Assembly (NCBI RefSeq): GCF_014117445.1
Contig: NZ_CP059851.1
Location: 3,212,501-3,276,500, forward strand
Source: Sandaracinobacteroides saxicola
GTDB lineage: Bacteria > Pseudomonadota > Alphaproteobacteria > Sphingomonadales > Sphingomonadaceae
DNA length: 64,000 bases
Reading direction: 5' to 3'
The notes under the pieces were generated by a model. It worked only from the letters and a program-made list of their open reading frames with translations, had not been told where the DNA came from and ran no database searches. The translations under genes were made by a program, and so were the position numbers. Position 1 is the first letter of the stretch, and each line of letters opens with the position of its first letter. Positions 8,297 to 18,708 of this stretch are shown here, piece by piece.

Positions 8297-9679
8297 ATGA
8301 CGTCCGCGCACCCTTCCCACCCCGACAGCGGCGAGCCCGACGGCTCGCTGGGGGAATTGCTGCGCCTCGCCGGCCCGATCGCGCTGTCGCGGCTGGGCAT
8401 CATGGGCATGGGCCTGACCGATGCCATCGTCGTCGGCCAGTATAGCGCGACGGAGCTTGGCTATCACGCGCTCGGCTGGTCGCTGACCGGCCCGGTGCTT
8501 TATGGCGGCATCGGCCTGTTGATCGGCGTGCAGGTGATGACGGCGCGGCTGATCGGCGCCGACCGGCCGCAGGACACCGGCGCGGTGTTGCGACGCGGCC
8601 TCAGCTATGCCTTCTGGCTGGGCGTGGGCTTCACGCTCGCGCTGCTGCTGATCGGCGACTGGGCGCTGCACCATGTCGGCCTCGAAGAGTCGCTGGCGGA
8701 TGGCGGCGGCGCGGCGCTGAAGGTCTTCGCCCTGTCGATCACCTTCTACATGCTGTCCGACACGCTGCTGTTCTGGTTCGAGGCGCATGGGAAACCGGAA
8801 AAGGGCACCATCGCCATGTGGGCGGCCAATGTCGTCAACCTGGTGCTGAACCTGTGGATGGTGCCCGGCCATTCGCCCTTTGGCATCGATGGCGCCATCG
8901 CCAGCGGCTGGGCCACCTTCGGCGCGCGGCTGTCGCTGCTGCTGTTCCTGCTGGCCTTCCTCATCAGCTGGGACCGGTCGCGGCCCTATGGCGCCTATGC
9001 CCGGGCGCCGCGCGACCCGCCCGCCGAGCGCGAACAGCGCCGCATCGGCTATGCCAGCGGCGCCAGCTTCCTGATCGAGGGCGGCAGCTTCAGCGGCCTC
9101 AACATCCTCGCCGGCTGGCTGGGAACGCTGGTGGTGGCGGCCTGGGCGGTGACGCTGAACGTCGCCGGCATCGTCTTCATGATCCCGCTCGGGCTCGCCG
9201 GCGCCACCTCGGTGCTGGTGGCGCGCGGCATCGGCGCGCGGTCGATCGTGGCGGTGCGCCGCGCCTTCCGGCTGGGGCTGCTGGTGACGGCCGCGGTGCT
9301 GGTGCTGCTGTCCTTGGGCGTCTGGTTCGATCCGGCGCTGATCGCCCGCGCCTATGGCAGTGATCCGGCGCTGATCGCGCTCGCCGCGCCGGCGCTGCTG
9401 CTCTCCTGCCTGTTCTTCCTGGCCGATGGCCTGCAGGTGGTCGGCGCCAATGCGCTGCGCGCGCGCGGCGATGTCTGGTGGCCCACGCGGATGCACTTCA
9501 TCAGCTATATCGTGGTGATGTGGCCGATCGCCTATGGCCTTGCCATTCCGCTCGGCATGGGCCTGAATGGCATCGTCTGGGGGGTCATCATCGCCAGCCT
9601 GGTGTCCGCCACCGCGCTCATCTGGCGCTTCTACGCTCTGGGCGAGCGCCTGCCCGAAAAAGCCGGAGACGTGCACTGA
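8297..9679 (+). CDS. MATE-family multidrug/toxin efflux transporter
   Basis: 460 aa, about 12 transmembrane segments. The block L-L-R-L-A-G-P-I-A-L-S, then G-L-T-D-A-I-V-V-G-Q-Y, is the MATE N-terminal signature, and the second half repeats the architecture (G-A-S-F-L-I-E-G-G-S-F, then G-A-T-S-V-L-V-A-R-G-I-G). It uses an ion gradient to export organic cations or other small molecules across the inner membrane. The stop overlaps the yhhQ start (TGATG), suggesting co-expression. Confidence 0.92.
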   Translation: MTSAHPSHPDSGEPDGSLGELLRLAGPIALSRLGIMGMGLTDAIVVGQYSATELGYHALGWSLTGPVLYGGIGLLIGVQVMTARLIGADRPQDTGAVLRRGLSYAFWLGVGFTLALLLIGDWALHHVGLEESLADGGGAALKVFALSITFYMLSDTLLFWFEAHGKPEKGTIAMWAANVVNLVLNLWMVPGHSPFGIDGAIASGWATFGARLSLLLFLLAFLISWDRSRPYGAYARAPRDPPAEREQRRIGYASGASFLIEGGSFSGLNILAGWLGTLVVAAWAVTLNVAGIVFMIPLGLAGATSVLVARGIGARSIVAVRRAFRLGLLVTAAVLVLLSLGVWFDPALIARAYGSDPALIALAAPALLLSCLFFLADGLQVVGANALRARGDVWWPTRMHFISYIVVMWPIAYGLAIPLGMGLNGIVWGVIIASLVSATALIWRFYALGERLPEKAGDVH

Positions 9680-10305
9680 TGCCCACCATCCCGAAAAGCC
9701 TGCAAGCCTTTGCCGTCCTCTATGGCGGCCTGCTGGTGGTGGCCGGCGTGCTGGGGTTCAAGCTGATCGGCCTGCCCGCCGGCCTCGCGGTCCCCGGCGG
9801 CGTGTTCGGCTTCCTGCTCGCCATCGCCGTCACCAACGCGGTTGCCGAGCTGCACGGCCGCGCCGTTGCCCAGCGCATGGTGATCATGGGCTTCGTGCCG
9901 CTCCTCACGGCAATCGCGCTGATGCAGCTGGTGCTCGCCCTGCCCCCCGCCGACGGCTGGACCGGCCAGGCGACGGCGGAGGCGGTGTTCGGCTCGTCGA
10001 TGCGCCTGATCGTCGCCGGCATCGTCGCCTATGGCATCTCGCAGACGCTGGACGTCACCATCTTCACCTGGATGCGCGGCCAGCCCGGCGGCCATATGCT
10101 GTGGGTGCGCGCCACGGTCGCCGCGCTGATCGCGCAGACGGTCGACACGCTGATCTTCGTCACCATCGCCTTTCTGGGCGTGTTCCCGATCCTGCCGGTG
10201 ATCGGCGGGCAGCTGCTGGCAAAGGCCGCCATCTGGGGCCTCGCCGTGCCACTGCTCTACTTGGCCGTCGGGGTCGGACGCCGGCTGGACTCACCAGCCG
10301 CCTGA
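9679..10305 (+). CDS. yhhQ: Queuosine precursor transporter YhhQ-like
   Basis: 208 aa hydrophobic protein with about six transmembrane segments. The blocks A-V-T-N-A-V-A-E-L-H-G, then Q-T-L-D-V-T-I-F-T-W-M and Q-T-V-D-T-L-I-F-V-T-I-A-F, are characteristic of the YhhQ/VUT-1 family that imports 7-deazaguanine queuosine precursors. The ATG at 9679 overlaps the MATE stop by one base. It ends exactly where the convergent hydrolase gene ends, with no intergenic base. Confidence 0.88.
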   Translation: MPTIPKSLQAFAVLYGGLLVVAGVLGFKLIGLPAGLAVPGGVFGFLLAIAVTNAVAELHGRAVAQRMVIMGFVPLLTAIALMQLVLALPPADGWTGQATAEAVFGSSMRLIVAGIVAYGISQTLDVTIFTWMRGQPGGHMLWVRATVAALIAQTVDTLIFVTIAFLGVFPILPVIGGQLLAKAAIWGLAVPLLYLAVGVGRRLDSPAA

Positions 10306-10893
10306 TTACCTATAGAAGATGTGGTTGCCGATGGTGGCAACCCGCTTCTTGTCCCAGTTCGGGTTGACGCGGGTGGCGTGGAAGCTGGTGGCATTGCCGA
10401 CCATGTCCTTCCAGCTGTCGCTCATCGCAATGATCGCCAGCGCCTGCGCGGTTTCCCAGGGATCGGCCTCGCGCGGCGTTTCCCAGCGGCCCGAGCGGAC
10501 GAAGCCGAACTGGCGCGGCTGCTTGATCACGCCGCAGACGCTATCCGCCCAGCGACCCGATTCCAGCCGGTTCATGATCACTTGCGCCACCGCCAGCTGG
10601 CCGGCGAGCGGTTCGCCCTTGGCTTCCCAATAAATGGCGATGGCCATGCATTTCTGCTCGGCCGTCAGCTTCAGCGGCGGCAGGTCGCGCACCGCATCGA
10701 CCAGTTGCCGCAGGCTCTCGCTCTGCGGGGCGGGGGCGTCCACCGCCTTCTCCGAAATGTCGTCGTGCATCGGCAAGACATTTGCCGAAACCGGCTGGAA
10801 CCCGGTGCCCTCATCCGCATTGGGAGCTTGTGCTGCTGCCACCAGAAGCACCGAAGCTGCAACCAGCAGCGAGACCCGTATTCTGCGACCCAT
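10306..10893 (-). CDS. Exported cell-wall hydrolase, SleB family
   Basis: 195 aa. A signal peptide (V-S-L-L-V-A-A-S-V-L-L-V-A-A-A-Q-A) precedes a linker and a C-terminal Hydrolase_2/SleB domain. M-A-I-A-I-Y-W-E-A-K-G-E-P places the catalytic Glu; Q-L-A-V-A-Q-V-I-M-N-R and Q-F-G-F are family blocks. The domain is a lytic transglycosylase-like fold first known from spore cortex hydrolysis. In Gram-negatives it probably trims peptidoglycan in the periplasm. Single gene; its promoter should lie in 10894-11074, where I see no other gene. Confidence 0.9.
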   Translation of the reverse strand: MGRRIRVSLLVAASVLLVAAAQAPNADEGTGFQPVSANVLPMHDDISEKAVDAPAPQSESLRQLVDAVRDLPPLKLTAEQKCMAIAIYWEAKGEPLAGQLAVAQVIMNRLESGRWADSVCGVIKQPRQFGFVRSGRWETPREADPWETAQALAIIAMSDSWKDMVGNATSFHATRVNPNWDKKRVATIGNHIFYR

Positions 10894-11074
10894 TCAACCA
10901 CTCATCGTTCGCGCGATCATGGGGCTGTCCGCCGGGGGCTGGAGCAACGGGGGGAAACCCGGTTGATCGAGCGGCCGTATCAGACGCGATCCGCGGTTGT
11001 CATTCCAGCCGATCTGCCCGGACCAGCCGACGCCGTGGGGCGTTCACCGCGTCTGGCGGCGCATTCATGTCCGG

Positions 11075-11398
11075 TCAACTTTTGTCACACATCCCGTCGA
11101 TGAAGCGTTGCAGATGCGGGACGTCCAGTTCCACGACCCACAGATCGGGATCAAACCGCTGCTGGCGCGCAACGAAGCGTGTCACCGATTCGTCATCTTC
11201 CGCCGCCACCCGCCAGCGATGCCCACTGCCCACATCCGGCACCCGCTCCCATGCCCTCACGCCACCGGCGTCGCGGTGCAGCAGCAGGATGTTGCCGCGC
11301 TCCGCCTCGCCCCGCGCGATCAGCGTCGCAAAGCCGCCGGCCGCCTGCACCCGCCGCATCAGCCCGCTGACCCACAGGCCGCTGGGCAGGTCGCTCAC
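11075..11398 (-). CDS. DUF1491 family protein
   Basis: 107 aa, small cytoplasmic protein of the alphaproteobacterial DUF1491 family: G-L-W-V-S-G-L-M-R-R near the start, G-G-F-A-T-L-I-A-R-G-E, G-N-I-L-L-L and a W-V-V-E-L-D-V motif before the end. Function unknown. The GTG start overlaps the stop of the preceding thioesterase gene (GTGA), so it is the last gene of the run purB-thioesterase-DUF1491. Confidence 0.85.
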   Translation of the reverse strand: MSDLPSGLWVSGLMRRVQAAGGFATLIARGEAERGNILLLHRDAGGVRAWERVPDVGSGHRWRVAAEDDESVTRFVARQQRFDPDLWVVELDVPHLQRFIDGMCDKS

Positions 11399-11827
11399 GC
11401 GCGATAGCCGGGCAGGTCGGCAAGCGCGATGCGGCTGCGCATGAAGGTGCCCTGCCCGCGCGCCACCTCCTCCCCGGCGGCATCCAGCAGGCGGCTCTCC
11501 GCGATGATCACCCGCCGGCTGCCGCTCACCCAGCGCCCGCGCGCGGTCAGCGCCTCGTCATGCACCGGGCGGGTCAGGAACAGGTTGAACTGGGTGGTCA
11601 GCACGAAATGCTCATGCACCATCGAGTTCGCCGCATAGAAAGCGGCATCGTCGAGCATCTTGAAATAGATGGTGCCGTGCGCCGCGCCGGCGGCGTGGAA
11701 CATGGTGGGTGGCACGGCAAAGCTGATGCGGCTCTGCCCCGCCTCCAGGATTTCCAGCTTCGACGGGAAGGCATGGTTGATCGCGGCCGCCGCATACAGC
11801 CGCTCCAGCCCCCGGAAATGCGCCTCC

Positions 11828-11835
<8 letters not shown>
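11395..11835 (-). CDS. PaaI-type hot-dog thioesterase
   Basis: 146 aa. F-H-A-A-G-A-A-H-G-T-I-Y-F-K-M-L-D-D-A-A-F-Y matches the PaaI/YigI hot-dog motif (H-G-G-x-x-x-x-L-x-D position). Probably an acyl-CoA thioesterase acting in the cytoplasm. The ATG at 11835 lies 8 nt inside the purB 3' end on the same strand, so translation is probably coupled to purB; the stop overlaps the DUF1491 start. Substrate unknown. Confidence 0.82.
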
Positions 11836-13147
<1,312 letters not shown>

Positions 13148-13162
13148 GCCGTGGCGGTTAGA

Positions 13163-13207
13163 GCATTTTCAGAAAAAGTGGGAACCGGTTTTTTGCCCCG
13201 AAAATGC
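13163..13207. repeat. Interspersed palindromic repeat between phoD and purB
   Basis: A 45-bp element with perfect 8-bp outer arms, GCATTTTC at 13163-13170 and GAAAATGC at 13200-13207. The interior is A-rich then T-rich around an AACCGGTT core, so the transcript can fold into a long imperfect hairpin. This pattern resembles the short palindromic repeats scattered through alphaproteobacterial genomes. It lies between the phoD stop and the purB start and could terminate or insulate transcription, although no clean T-run follows. Confidence 0.75.
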
Positions 13208-13229
13208 GACAAACAAAAAAACCCGGGCA

Positions 13230-14885
13230 TCATCCAAGCTGCAACCGGTTCGTCCCCGCCGCCACGCTGGCCCGGCTGGTGCCTGCCAGTGCCGCGTTGC
13301 GGCTGCGCACGTCGGCGCTCCAGCGCCATTCGCAGCTGGCCCGGTCTTGCGTCAGCATCACTGCCATATAACCGCGCCGCGACGTGTCGCACCATTTCAG
13401 CTGCGGACTGGCGGCGATCAGCCCGGCGGCGACGTCGGCCGGTGGCGCCGCGCGCAGCGCCCATTCGAAGCCCGGCGATGTCACCGAACTGCCGGCGAAC
13501 TCGACGCCTGAGGTGCGGCCGCAGCAGTCGAGATCGAACGCCCAGGCATTGTGGCTGTCGCCCGACAGCACCACCAGATTGGCGTTCGCATCCTGCGCGG
13601 CATAGAGCACCCGCGCCTTCGCCGCCGGATAGCCATCCCAGGCATCCAGGTTCATCGGCAGCCCCGCCTTTGCGGCCGCAACGCCCGCGCCGATGAAGCT
13701 CGCCACCCGCTTGTCGGGATTGAGACCGGCCCATTGCATGGCATTCAGCGGCGTGTTCACCCGCCCCATCACCACCTGCTGCGCCAGCAGCTGCCAGCGG
13801 GCGCCGCGCGCGGTCGATGCCTTCAATCCGGCTGCCAGCCATTCATCCTGTGCCGGGCTGATCAACGCCCGGTTGCCGGCCTGCCAAGTGGTGTCACGCA
13901 CGCGGGCCAGCGCGGTCGCCACATCGGGCCCGGCCTTGATCACCTCCTCCAGCTCGATCTGCCGGTCGCGGCCTTCCGTGCGCGTGTCCAGCCGGAACAG
14001 GGTCGCCAGGGCGCCGATGTCATAGCTGGCATAGGGCGCGTTGCTGATCGGCAGCCAGTCGCGATGCGCCTTGGTCGCATTGGCCAGCCGCACGTCCCAC
14101 GGCCCCTGGGTTTTCGGGTCATGGTTCTCCGCGCCGCCCTTCCATGTGTCGTTGGCACTCTCATGATCGTCCCAGATCGTGACGGTCGGATAGCGGGCAT
14201 GCAGCGCCTGCAGGTCGGGATCGGCGCGATAGCTGGCGTAGCGTGCGTGATAGTCCGAAAGCGAGACGATCTCGCCGGCGGGATTGATGGTGCGGCCGGC
14301 GACGGTTTCCGCCGCCGAGGGATATTTGCCGCGGGCATATTCGTAGAGATAGTCGCCCAGATGCACCACCAGGTCGAACTGGTCGTCGGCAACGGCGTGG
14401 CCATAGGCGTTGAACCAGCCGTAGGGCAGGTTCGAACAGGAAAAGACCGCGAGCCGCGCCATGGCGACGCCGCCCTCGGGCAGTGTCTTGGTGCGCCCGA
14501 CCATCGAGCTGGCGCCGCCGCGCCGGCCTTCGCCCGGGGCGGTAAAGCGGTAGTAATGCAGCCGGCCGGGTTCCAGGCCCGAAACGCTCACCTTGGCGCA
14601 CCCGTCATTGGCCGGATCGGCGACGGTTTCGGCGCGGGCGACGATGCGGCTCATGCGCGGATCGGTCGCCACCTCCAGCTTCAGCGGCGTGGCGCGCGGG
14701 GCGACGAAGCGCGTCCAGAACAGCATCGAGCGCGCGCCGGGTTCGCCCGAGGCGACACCATGCGTGAACCCGGCAAGCGGCTGCGCCGACAGCCGACCGG
14801 GCAGCAGCAGCCCGGCGCCCAGCGCGACACCGCCGGTCAGCAGGGCGCGACGTTCCAGCGACAGTTTTTCCAGCCCATGCAGCAT
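13230..14885 (-). CDS. phoD: Alkaline phosphatase D family protein, exported
   Basis: 551 aa. The N-terminus [19 protein letters not shown] is a twin-arginine (Tat) signal. [10 protein letters not shown] opens the PhoD N-terminal beta domain. The metallophosphoesterase core has [25 protein letters not shown] and [11 protein letters not shown], consistent with the Fe/Ca active site. Such enzymes release phosphate from mono- and diesters in the periplasm; phosphate-starvation control is usual, but I did not identify a Pho box. Divergent from the DUF2256 gene. Confidence 0.93.
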   Translation of the reverse strand: MLHGLEKLSLERRALLTGGVALGAGLLLPGRLSAQPLAGFTHGVASGEPGARSMLFWTRFVAPRATPLKLEVATDPRMSRIVARAETVADPANDGCAKVSVSGLEPGRLHYYRFTAPGEGRRGGASSMVGRTKTLPEGGVAMARLAVFSCSNLPYGWFNAYGHAVADDQFDLVVHLGDYLYEYARGKYPSAAETVAGRTINPAGEIVSLSDYHARYASYRADPDLQALHARYPTVTIWDDHESANDTWKGGAENHDPKTQGPWDVRLANATKAHRDWLPISNAPYASYDIGALATLFRLDTRTEGRDRQIELEEVIKAGPDVATALARVRDTTWQAGNRALISPAQDEWLAAGLKASTARGARWQLLAQQVVMGRVNTPLNAMQWAGLNPDKRVASFIGAGVAAAKAGLPMNLDAWDGYPAAKARVLYAAQDANANLVVLSGDSHNAWAFDLDCCGRTSGVEFAGSSVTSPGFEWALRAAPPADVAAGLIAASPQLKWCDTSRRGYMAVMLTQDRASCEWRWSADVRSRNAALAGTSRASVAAGTNRLQLG

Positions 14886-14970
14886 CGACTCGCTCCCTCT
14901 GTCCGCCCGCTACGCAAGCAGCATGACAGGCATGTTGCAAGGCAGGCCGAGGCTTGGCAGGGCAGGCGCC

Positions 14971-15129
14971 ATGGCGAAGATGCGCAAGAAAGCCGACTTG
15001 CCGCAAAAGCAGTGCGCGCACTGCGGCCGGCCGTTCGCTTGGCGAAAAAAATGGGCGCGCGACTGGGACAATGTGCGCTATTGTTCGGACGCCTGCCGCG
15101 CCGGGAAGGTGCCGGCCCAAGGGGAGTGA
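14971..15129 (+). CDS. DUF2256 family zinc-ribbon-like small protein
   Basis: 52 aa. It carries C-A-H-C-G-R-P-F and Y-C-S-D-A-C-R, a paired-Cys motif that probably binds zinc, between basic stretches ([13 protein letters not shown]). This is the DUF2256 pattern; function unknown. The ATG at 14971 is chosen because upstream codons do not fit the family. It ends 5 nt before the class II aldolase gene, so the two are probably cotranscribed. Confidence 0.85.
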   Translation: MAKMRKKADLPQKQCAHCGRPFAWRKKWARDWDNVRYCSDACRAGKVPAQGE

Positions 15130-15134
15130 CGATC

Positions 15135-15911
15135 ATGGCGACGCAATTGAAAGCGCTGGGGGACGTGAAATCACAAGTGAGCGCCGAGGAATGGAAACTG
15201 CGCGAGGAACTCGCCTGTGCCTATCGGCTGGTGGCGCACCATGGCTGGGACGACCTGATCTTCACCCACCTCAGCGTCCGCGTGCCGGGGCCGGAGCATC
15301 ATTTCCTGATCAACCCCTATAACCTGATGTTCGACGAGATCACCGCCTCCTCGCTGGTGAAGATCGATGTCGATGGCCATCCGGTGATGGAAACGCCCTA
15401 TCTCACCAACCCCGCCGGCTTCACCATCCATTCCGCCATCCACATGGCGCGCGAGGACGCCCATGCCGTCATCCACCTGCACACGCCGCACGGCCAGGCG
15501 GTCAGCGCGATGGCCGACGGGCTGATGCCGCTGACCCAGACGGCGATGCTGATCCGCGACGAGGTCGCCTACCACCATTATGAGGGCGTTGCGACCGACC
15601 TCGAGGAGCGGGAGCGGCTGGTGGCGGACCTGGGCACGAAAAGCGCGATGATCCTGCGCAACCACGGCACGCTGACCGTGGGCGAAAGCGTCGGCGAGGC
15701 GTTCCTGAAGATGTATTTCCTGGAACGCGCCTGCGAGGCGCAGGTCCACACGCTTGCCGGCGGGGTGGCGCTGGTGAACCATCCGCCGCAGGGCACGCCG
15801 GAAAAGGCGGCGGAGCAAGGCCGCATGGGGCTGAAAATGGTGAGCACCCTGCTCGCCTGGCCGGCGCTGATGCGCAAGATGGACCGGCTGGACCCGAGCT
15901 ATCGCAACTGA
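15135..15911 (+). CDS. Class II aldolase/adducin family protein
   Basis: 258 aa. Blocks: D-D-L-I-F-T-H-L-S-V-R, then H-L-H-T-P-H-G-Q-A (two metal-ligand His) and I-L-R-N-H-G-T-L-T-V-G (third His). The family binds a divalent metal and includes sugar-phosphate aldolases and epimerases, but many bacterial paralogues have no known substrate. AGGGGAG precedes the ATG. The position directly after the DUF2256 gene does not clarify its role. Confidence 0.88.
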   Translation: MATQLKALGDVKSQVSAEEWKLREELACAYRLVAHHGWDDLIFTHLSVRVPGPEHHFLINPYNLMFDEITASSLVKIDVDGHPVMETPYLTNPAGFTIHSAIHMAREDAHAVIHLHTPHGQAVSAMADGLMPLTQTAMLIRDEVAYHHYEGVATDLEERERLVADLGTKSAMILRNHGTLTVGESVGEAFLKMYFLERACEAQVHTLAGGVALVNHPPQGTPEKAAEQGRMGLKMVSTLLAWPALMRKMDRLDPSYRN

Positions 15912-16008
15912 GGGCCGTCAGCCCACCAACCATCACCTCTTTTGCGGCGAGCACAGAGGAAAATGGCGGATGGGAAACCGTTCGGAAAATTGTTCAGGCT
16001 GTGGCGAG

Positions 16009-16080
16009 AACGTTGATTGTCGAGCACCGGAGCGCAGCGTGCTGAGGCACGTGAGCACCGGAGCGCAGAGAATCGACGTT
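16009..16080. repeat. Composite intergenic repeat with two 16-bp direct copies inside inverted arms
   Basis: GAGCACCGGAGCGCAG occurs at 16022-16037 and 16053-16068 (31-bp spacing). A small palindrome GTGC-TGAG-GCAC sits between the copies. Outer arms AACGTTGATT (16009-16018) and AATCGACGTT (16071-16080) are complementary at 9 of 10 positions. It lies between the aldolase stop and the convergent mrcA stop, so a transcription-termination or bidirectional RNA-processing role is plausible. The rest of 15912-16115 shows nothing else I can name. Confidence 0.75.
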
Positions 16081-16115
16081 TGCAGCCCGGCTTGGACGAT
16101 TTGCCGGACGGTTTC

Positions 16116-18596
16116 TCAGTAAATTCCGCCGGTCGATTTCAGGAAATCGGCGTCGCTGCGCACCACGCCCACGCGCCCGGTCAGCGCGGTGTTGGCGCGC
16201 GTCAGCCGGCGGGGTTCGCTCTCCGGCTTGAACGCCTCCCAGATCACCGCCGGCCGCGCTTCGCCGAAACCCGGCCAGACGCCGAACACCCGTTTGCCGC
16301 TGCGCCGGTCGATGCGCACCATGCGCACCCCGGCGGGCGCCAGGAAGGGGGTCTTGTCGGGGTCCTTCAGCGCCAGCTGCGCCCATTGCTTCCACACCGG
16401 CGCCGCGAACGTCCCGCCCTGGATCCAGCCGCCCAGATTGCGCGGCCGGTCATAGCCGATGTAGAGGCCGGCGACGAGGTCGGGCGTGCCGCCGACAAAC
16501 CACACGTCGGTCGGCCCGCTGGTGGTGCCGGTCTTGCCGGCGATCGGATAGCCGAGATCACGCAGCGTCACCGCGGTGCCGCGTTCCACCACGCCCTCCA
16601 GCATGTGCACCACCTGATAGGCGGTGCGCGCGTCCATCACCTGCCGTGCGGTATCCGCCGGTTGCGGCATCGGCTGGCCGGTGTAGCCCGGCCGGTTGCA
16701 GTCCGCGCAGGCGCGCGCATCGGCGCGGAAGATCGCCTTGCCCTGCCGGTCCTGCACCAGGTCGAAGAGGATCGGTGTCACCTGCCGGCCGCCGTTGACC
16801 AGCGTCGAATAGGCGTTCACCAGCCGCATCGGCGTGGTCTCCCCGGCGCCCAGCGAGATCGCCAGCACCGGCTGGTAATTGCCGATGCCCAGGTCCTTCG
16901 CCAGCGCCACCACCTTGTCCATGCCGGTGTTGTAGGCGACGCGCACCGTCATCAGGTTGCGCGACTGTTCCAGCCCCCAGCGCATGGTCTGCGGCCCGGC
17001 ATAGCCGCCGGTGAAGTTGCGGAAACATTTTTCCCCCAGCTGCCGCGTCTGGAACACGCAATAGGGCGCGTCCAGGATGATCGAGGCCGGGGTCATGCCA
17101 TTGTCCAGCGCGGCGGCATAGACAAAGGGCTTGAAGCTGCTGCCCGGCTGGCGCTGCGCCTGGGTGGCGCGGTTGAAGGCGGAACCGCGCATGTCGAAGC
17201 CGCCGACCATCGCCAGGACGCGGCCACTGTGGGGGTCCTGCACCACCATCGCGCCCGAGACCGCCGGGATCTGCCGCAGCGACCAGCCGGCAAAAGCGCC
17301 GCCGCCGGACCGCGCGACAGGCACGACATCGCCGGCCTTCAGCAACTGCCACGCCGGGCGACCCACCCCGGCGCGCGGCATGGCGGCGTCGCCCAGCGCC
17401 ATGCGGCCGGTGCTGCCATCGGTGAAGCCCAGCGTGATGGCATCGCCCCGGGCCAGCACCATCGCCGCCCGCCATTCCGGATAGCCCACGCCCAGGCGCA
17501 GCGCCGCCAGCCGGCCCTGCCACCCCTCGCCGGGATCGATCCGCGCCGCCGGCCCGCGCCATCCCTTCGCGCGGTCATAGCGCACCAGGCCATCGCGCAG
17601 CGCCTTTTCCGCCGCCTTCTGCATCACGGGGTCGATGGTGGCGCGCACCCACAGGCCGCCGGCATAGACGCTGTTCGGCCCGTCCGCCGCGCTTTCGCCA
17701 AAGCGCGCCATCAGCTGGCGCCGCAGTTCCTCCATGAAATAGTCGCCGTTGCGGTCGATCACCCGCACCGCCTGCCGGATGGTGGTGATCGGCGTCGCCC
17801 GCGCGGCGTCGCGCTCGGCCGCCGTGATCCAGCCATTGTCCGCCATCTGCCCCAGCACCCAGTTGCGCCGCGTCAGCGCCCGGTCATAGTTGGTGGTGGG
17901 GTTATAGTTGCTGGGCGCCTTGGGCAGGATCGCCAGAAACGCCGCCTCGGCCACGTCCAGCTCCCGCGCCGGCTTGCCGAAATAGGCCTGCGCCGCCGCC
18001 TCCACCCCATAGGCGTTGCGGCCGAGGAAAATCTCGTTGAGGTAGAGTTCGAGGATCTGCCCCTTGCTGAACTGCTGCTCGATGCGGCGCGCCAGGATCG
18101 CCTCGCGCAGCTTGCGTCCCAGCGTCACCTCGTTGGTCAGCAGCAAATTCTTCGCCACCTGCTGCGTGATGGTGGAGGCGCCGACCGGCCGCTTGTCGCT
18201 CGCCATCGATTCGATGTTGGTGACGACCGCCTGCGCGATGCCGAACCAGTCCAGCCCGCTGTGCTGGAAGAAGGTCTTGTCCTCCGCCGACAGGAAGGCC
18301 TGGATCAACAGCGGCGGCGTTTCGCCATAGGGCAGGAATACCCGCCGTTCACGGGCGAAGCTGCGGAACGGCGTGCCATCCACCGCGCGCACGTTGGTGG
18401 GCAGCGGCGCCTGGTAATTGGCGAGCGTGGAGGCATCGGGCAGCCCGCGCCCGATCAGATACCAGAAGAAGACCAGCGCCACCGCCAGCAGCCCGGCCAC
18501 GAAGGCGCCGATCCGCCCCCAGCGCCGCTGCCGCGGCGACAGTGCCGCCCAGCGCGATGCGACACGGGCAACAAAGGGGGAGGAGGACGCCGACAC
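16116..18596 (-). CDS. mrcA: Penicillin-binding protein 1A, bifunctional transglycosylase/transpeptidase
   Basis: 826 aa. A cytoplasmic tail and one transmembrane segment (about 29-48) precede the GT51 domain with catalytic Glu105 in S-A-E-D-K-T-F-F and the block S-T-I-T-Q-Q-V-A-K-N. An OB-like linker follows, then the transpeptidase domain with S-S-F-K (nucleophile about Ser486) and K-T-G-T (about 688). It polymerises and cross-links peptidoglycan in the periplasm. Single gene, divergent from cobA across 112 bp that must carry both promoters. Confidence 0.96.
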   Translation of the reverse strand: MSASSSPFVARVASRWAALSPRQRRWGRIGAFVAGLLAVALVFFWYLIGRGLPDASTLANYQAPLPTNVRAVDGTPFRSFARERRVFLPYGETPPLLIQAFLSAEDKTFFQHSGLDWFGIAQAVVTNIESMASDKRPVGASTITQQVAKNLLLTNEVTLGRKLREAILARRIEQQFSKGQILELYLNEIFLGRNAYGVEAAAQAYFGKPARELDVAEAAFLAILPKAPSNYNPTTNYDRALTRRNWVLGQMADNGWITAAERDAARATPITTIRQAVRVIDRNGDYFMEELRRQLMARFGESAADGPNSVYAGGLWVRATIDPVMQKAAEKALRDGLVRYDRAKGWRGPAARIDPGEGWQGRLAALRLGVGYPEWRAAMVLARGDAITLGFTDGSTGRMALGDAAMPRAGVGRPAWQLLKAGDVVPVARSGGGAFAGWSLRQIPAVSGAMVVQDPHSGRVLAMVGGFDMRGSAFNRATQAQRQPGSSFKPFVYAAALDNGMTPASIILDAPYCVFQTRQLGEKCFRNFTGGYAGPQTMRWGLEQSRNLMTVRVAYNTGMDKVVALAKDLGIGNYQPVLAISLGAGETTPMRLVNAYSTLVNGGRQVTPILFDLVQDRQGKAIFRADARACADCNRPGYTGQPMPQPADTARQVMDARTAYQVVHMLEGVVERGTAVTLRDLGYPIAGKTGTTSGPTDVWFVGGTPDLVAGLYIGYDRPRNLGGWIQGGTFAAPVWKQWAQLALKDPDKTPFLAPAGVRMVRIDRRSGKRVFGVWPGFGEARPAVIWEAFKPESEPRRLTRANTALTGRVGVVRSDADFLKSTGGIY

Positions 18597-18708
18597 ACCG
18601 GCCTTTTAGCCCCGACGGGGCGCAAGGCAAAGCCGGGAAAGCCCAGCTTTACCCCCCTGTGGCGCAAAGTGGGTCGCGCCGGCCGCCCGGCTCCGCCATC
18701 TGGCAGGA

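Noticed and set aside
14593-14970. N-terminal extension of the DUF2256 gene
   Set aside because: It would overlap the divergent phoD signal region and adds a Ser/Arg-rich stretch not found in the 52-aa family.
18597-18708. SAM or cobalamin riboswitch ahead of cobA
   Set aside because: Read by eye; no conserved riboswitch core, and both divergent promoters must fit in 112 bp.
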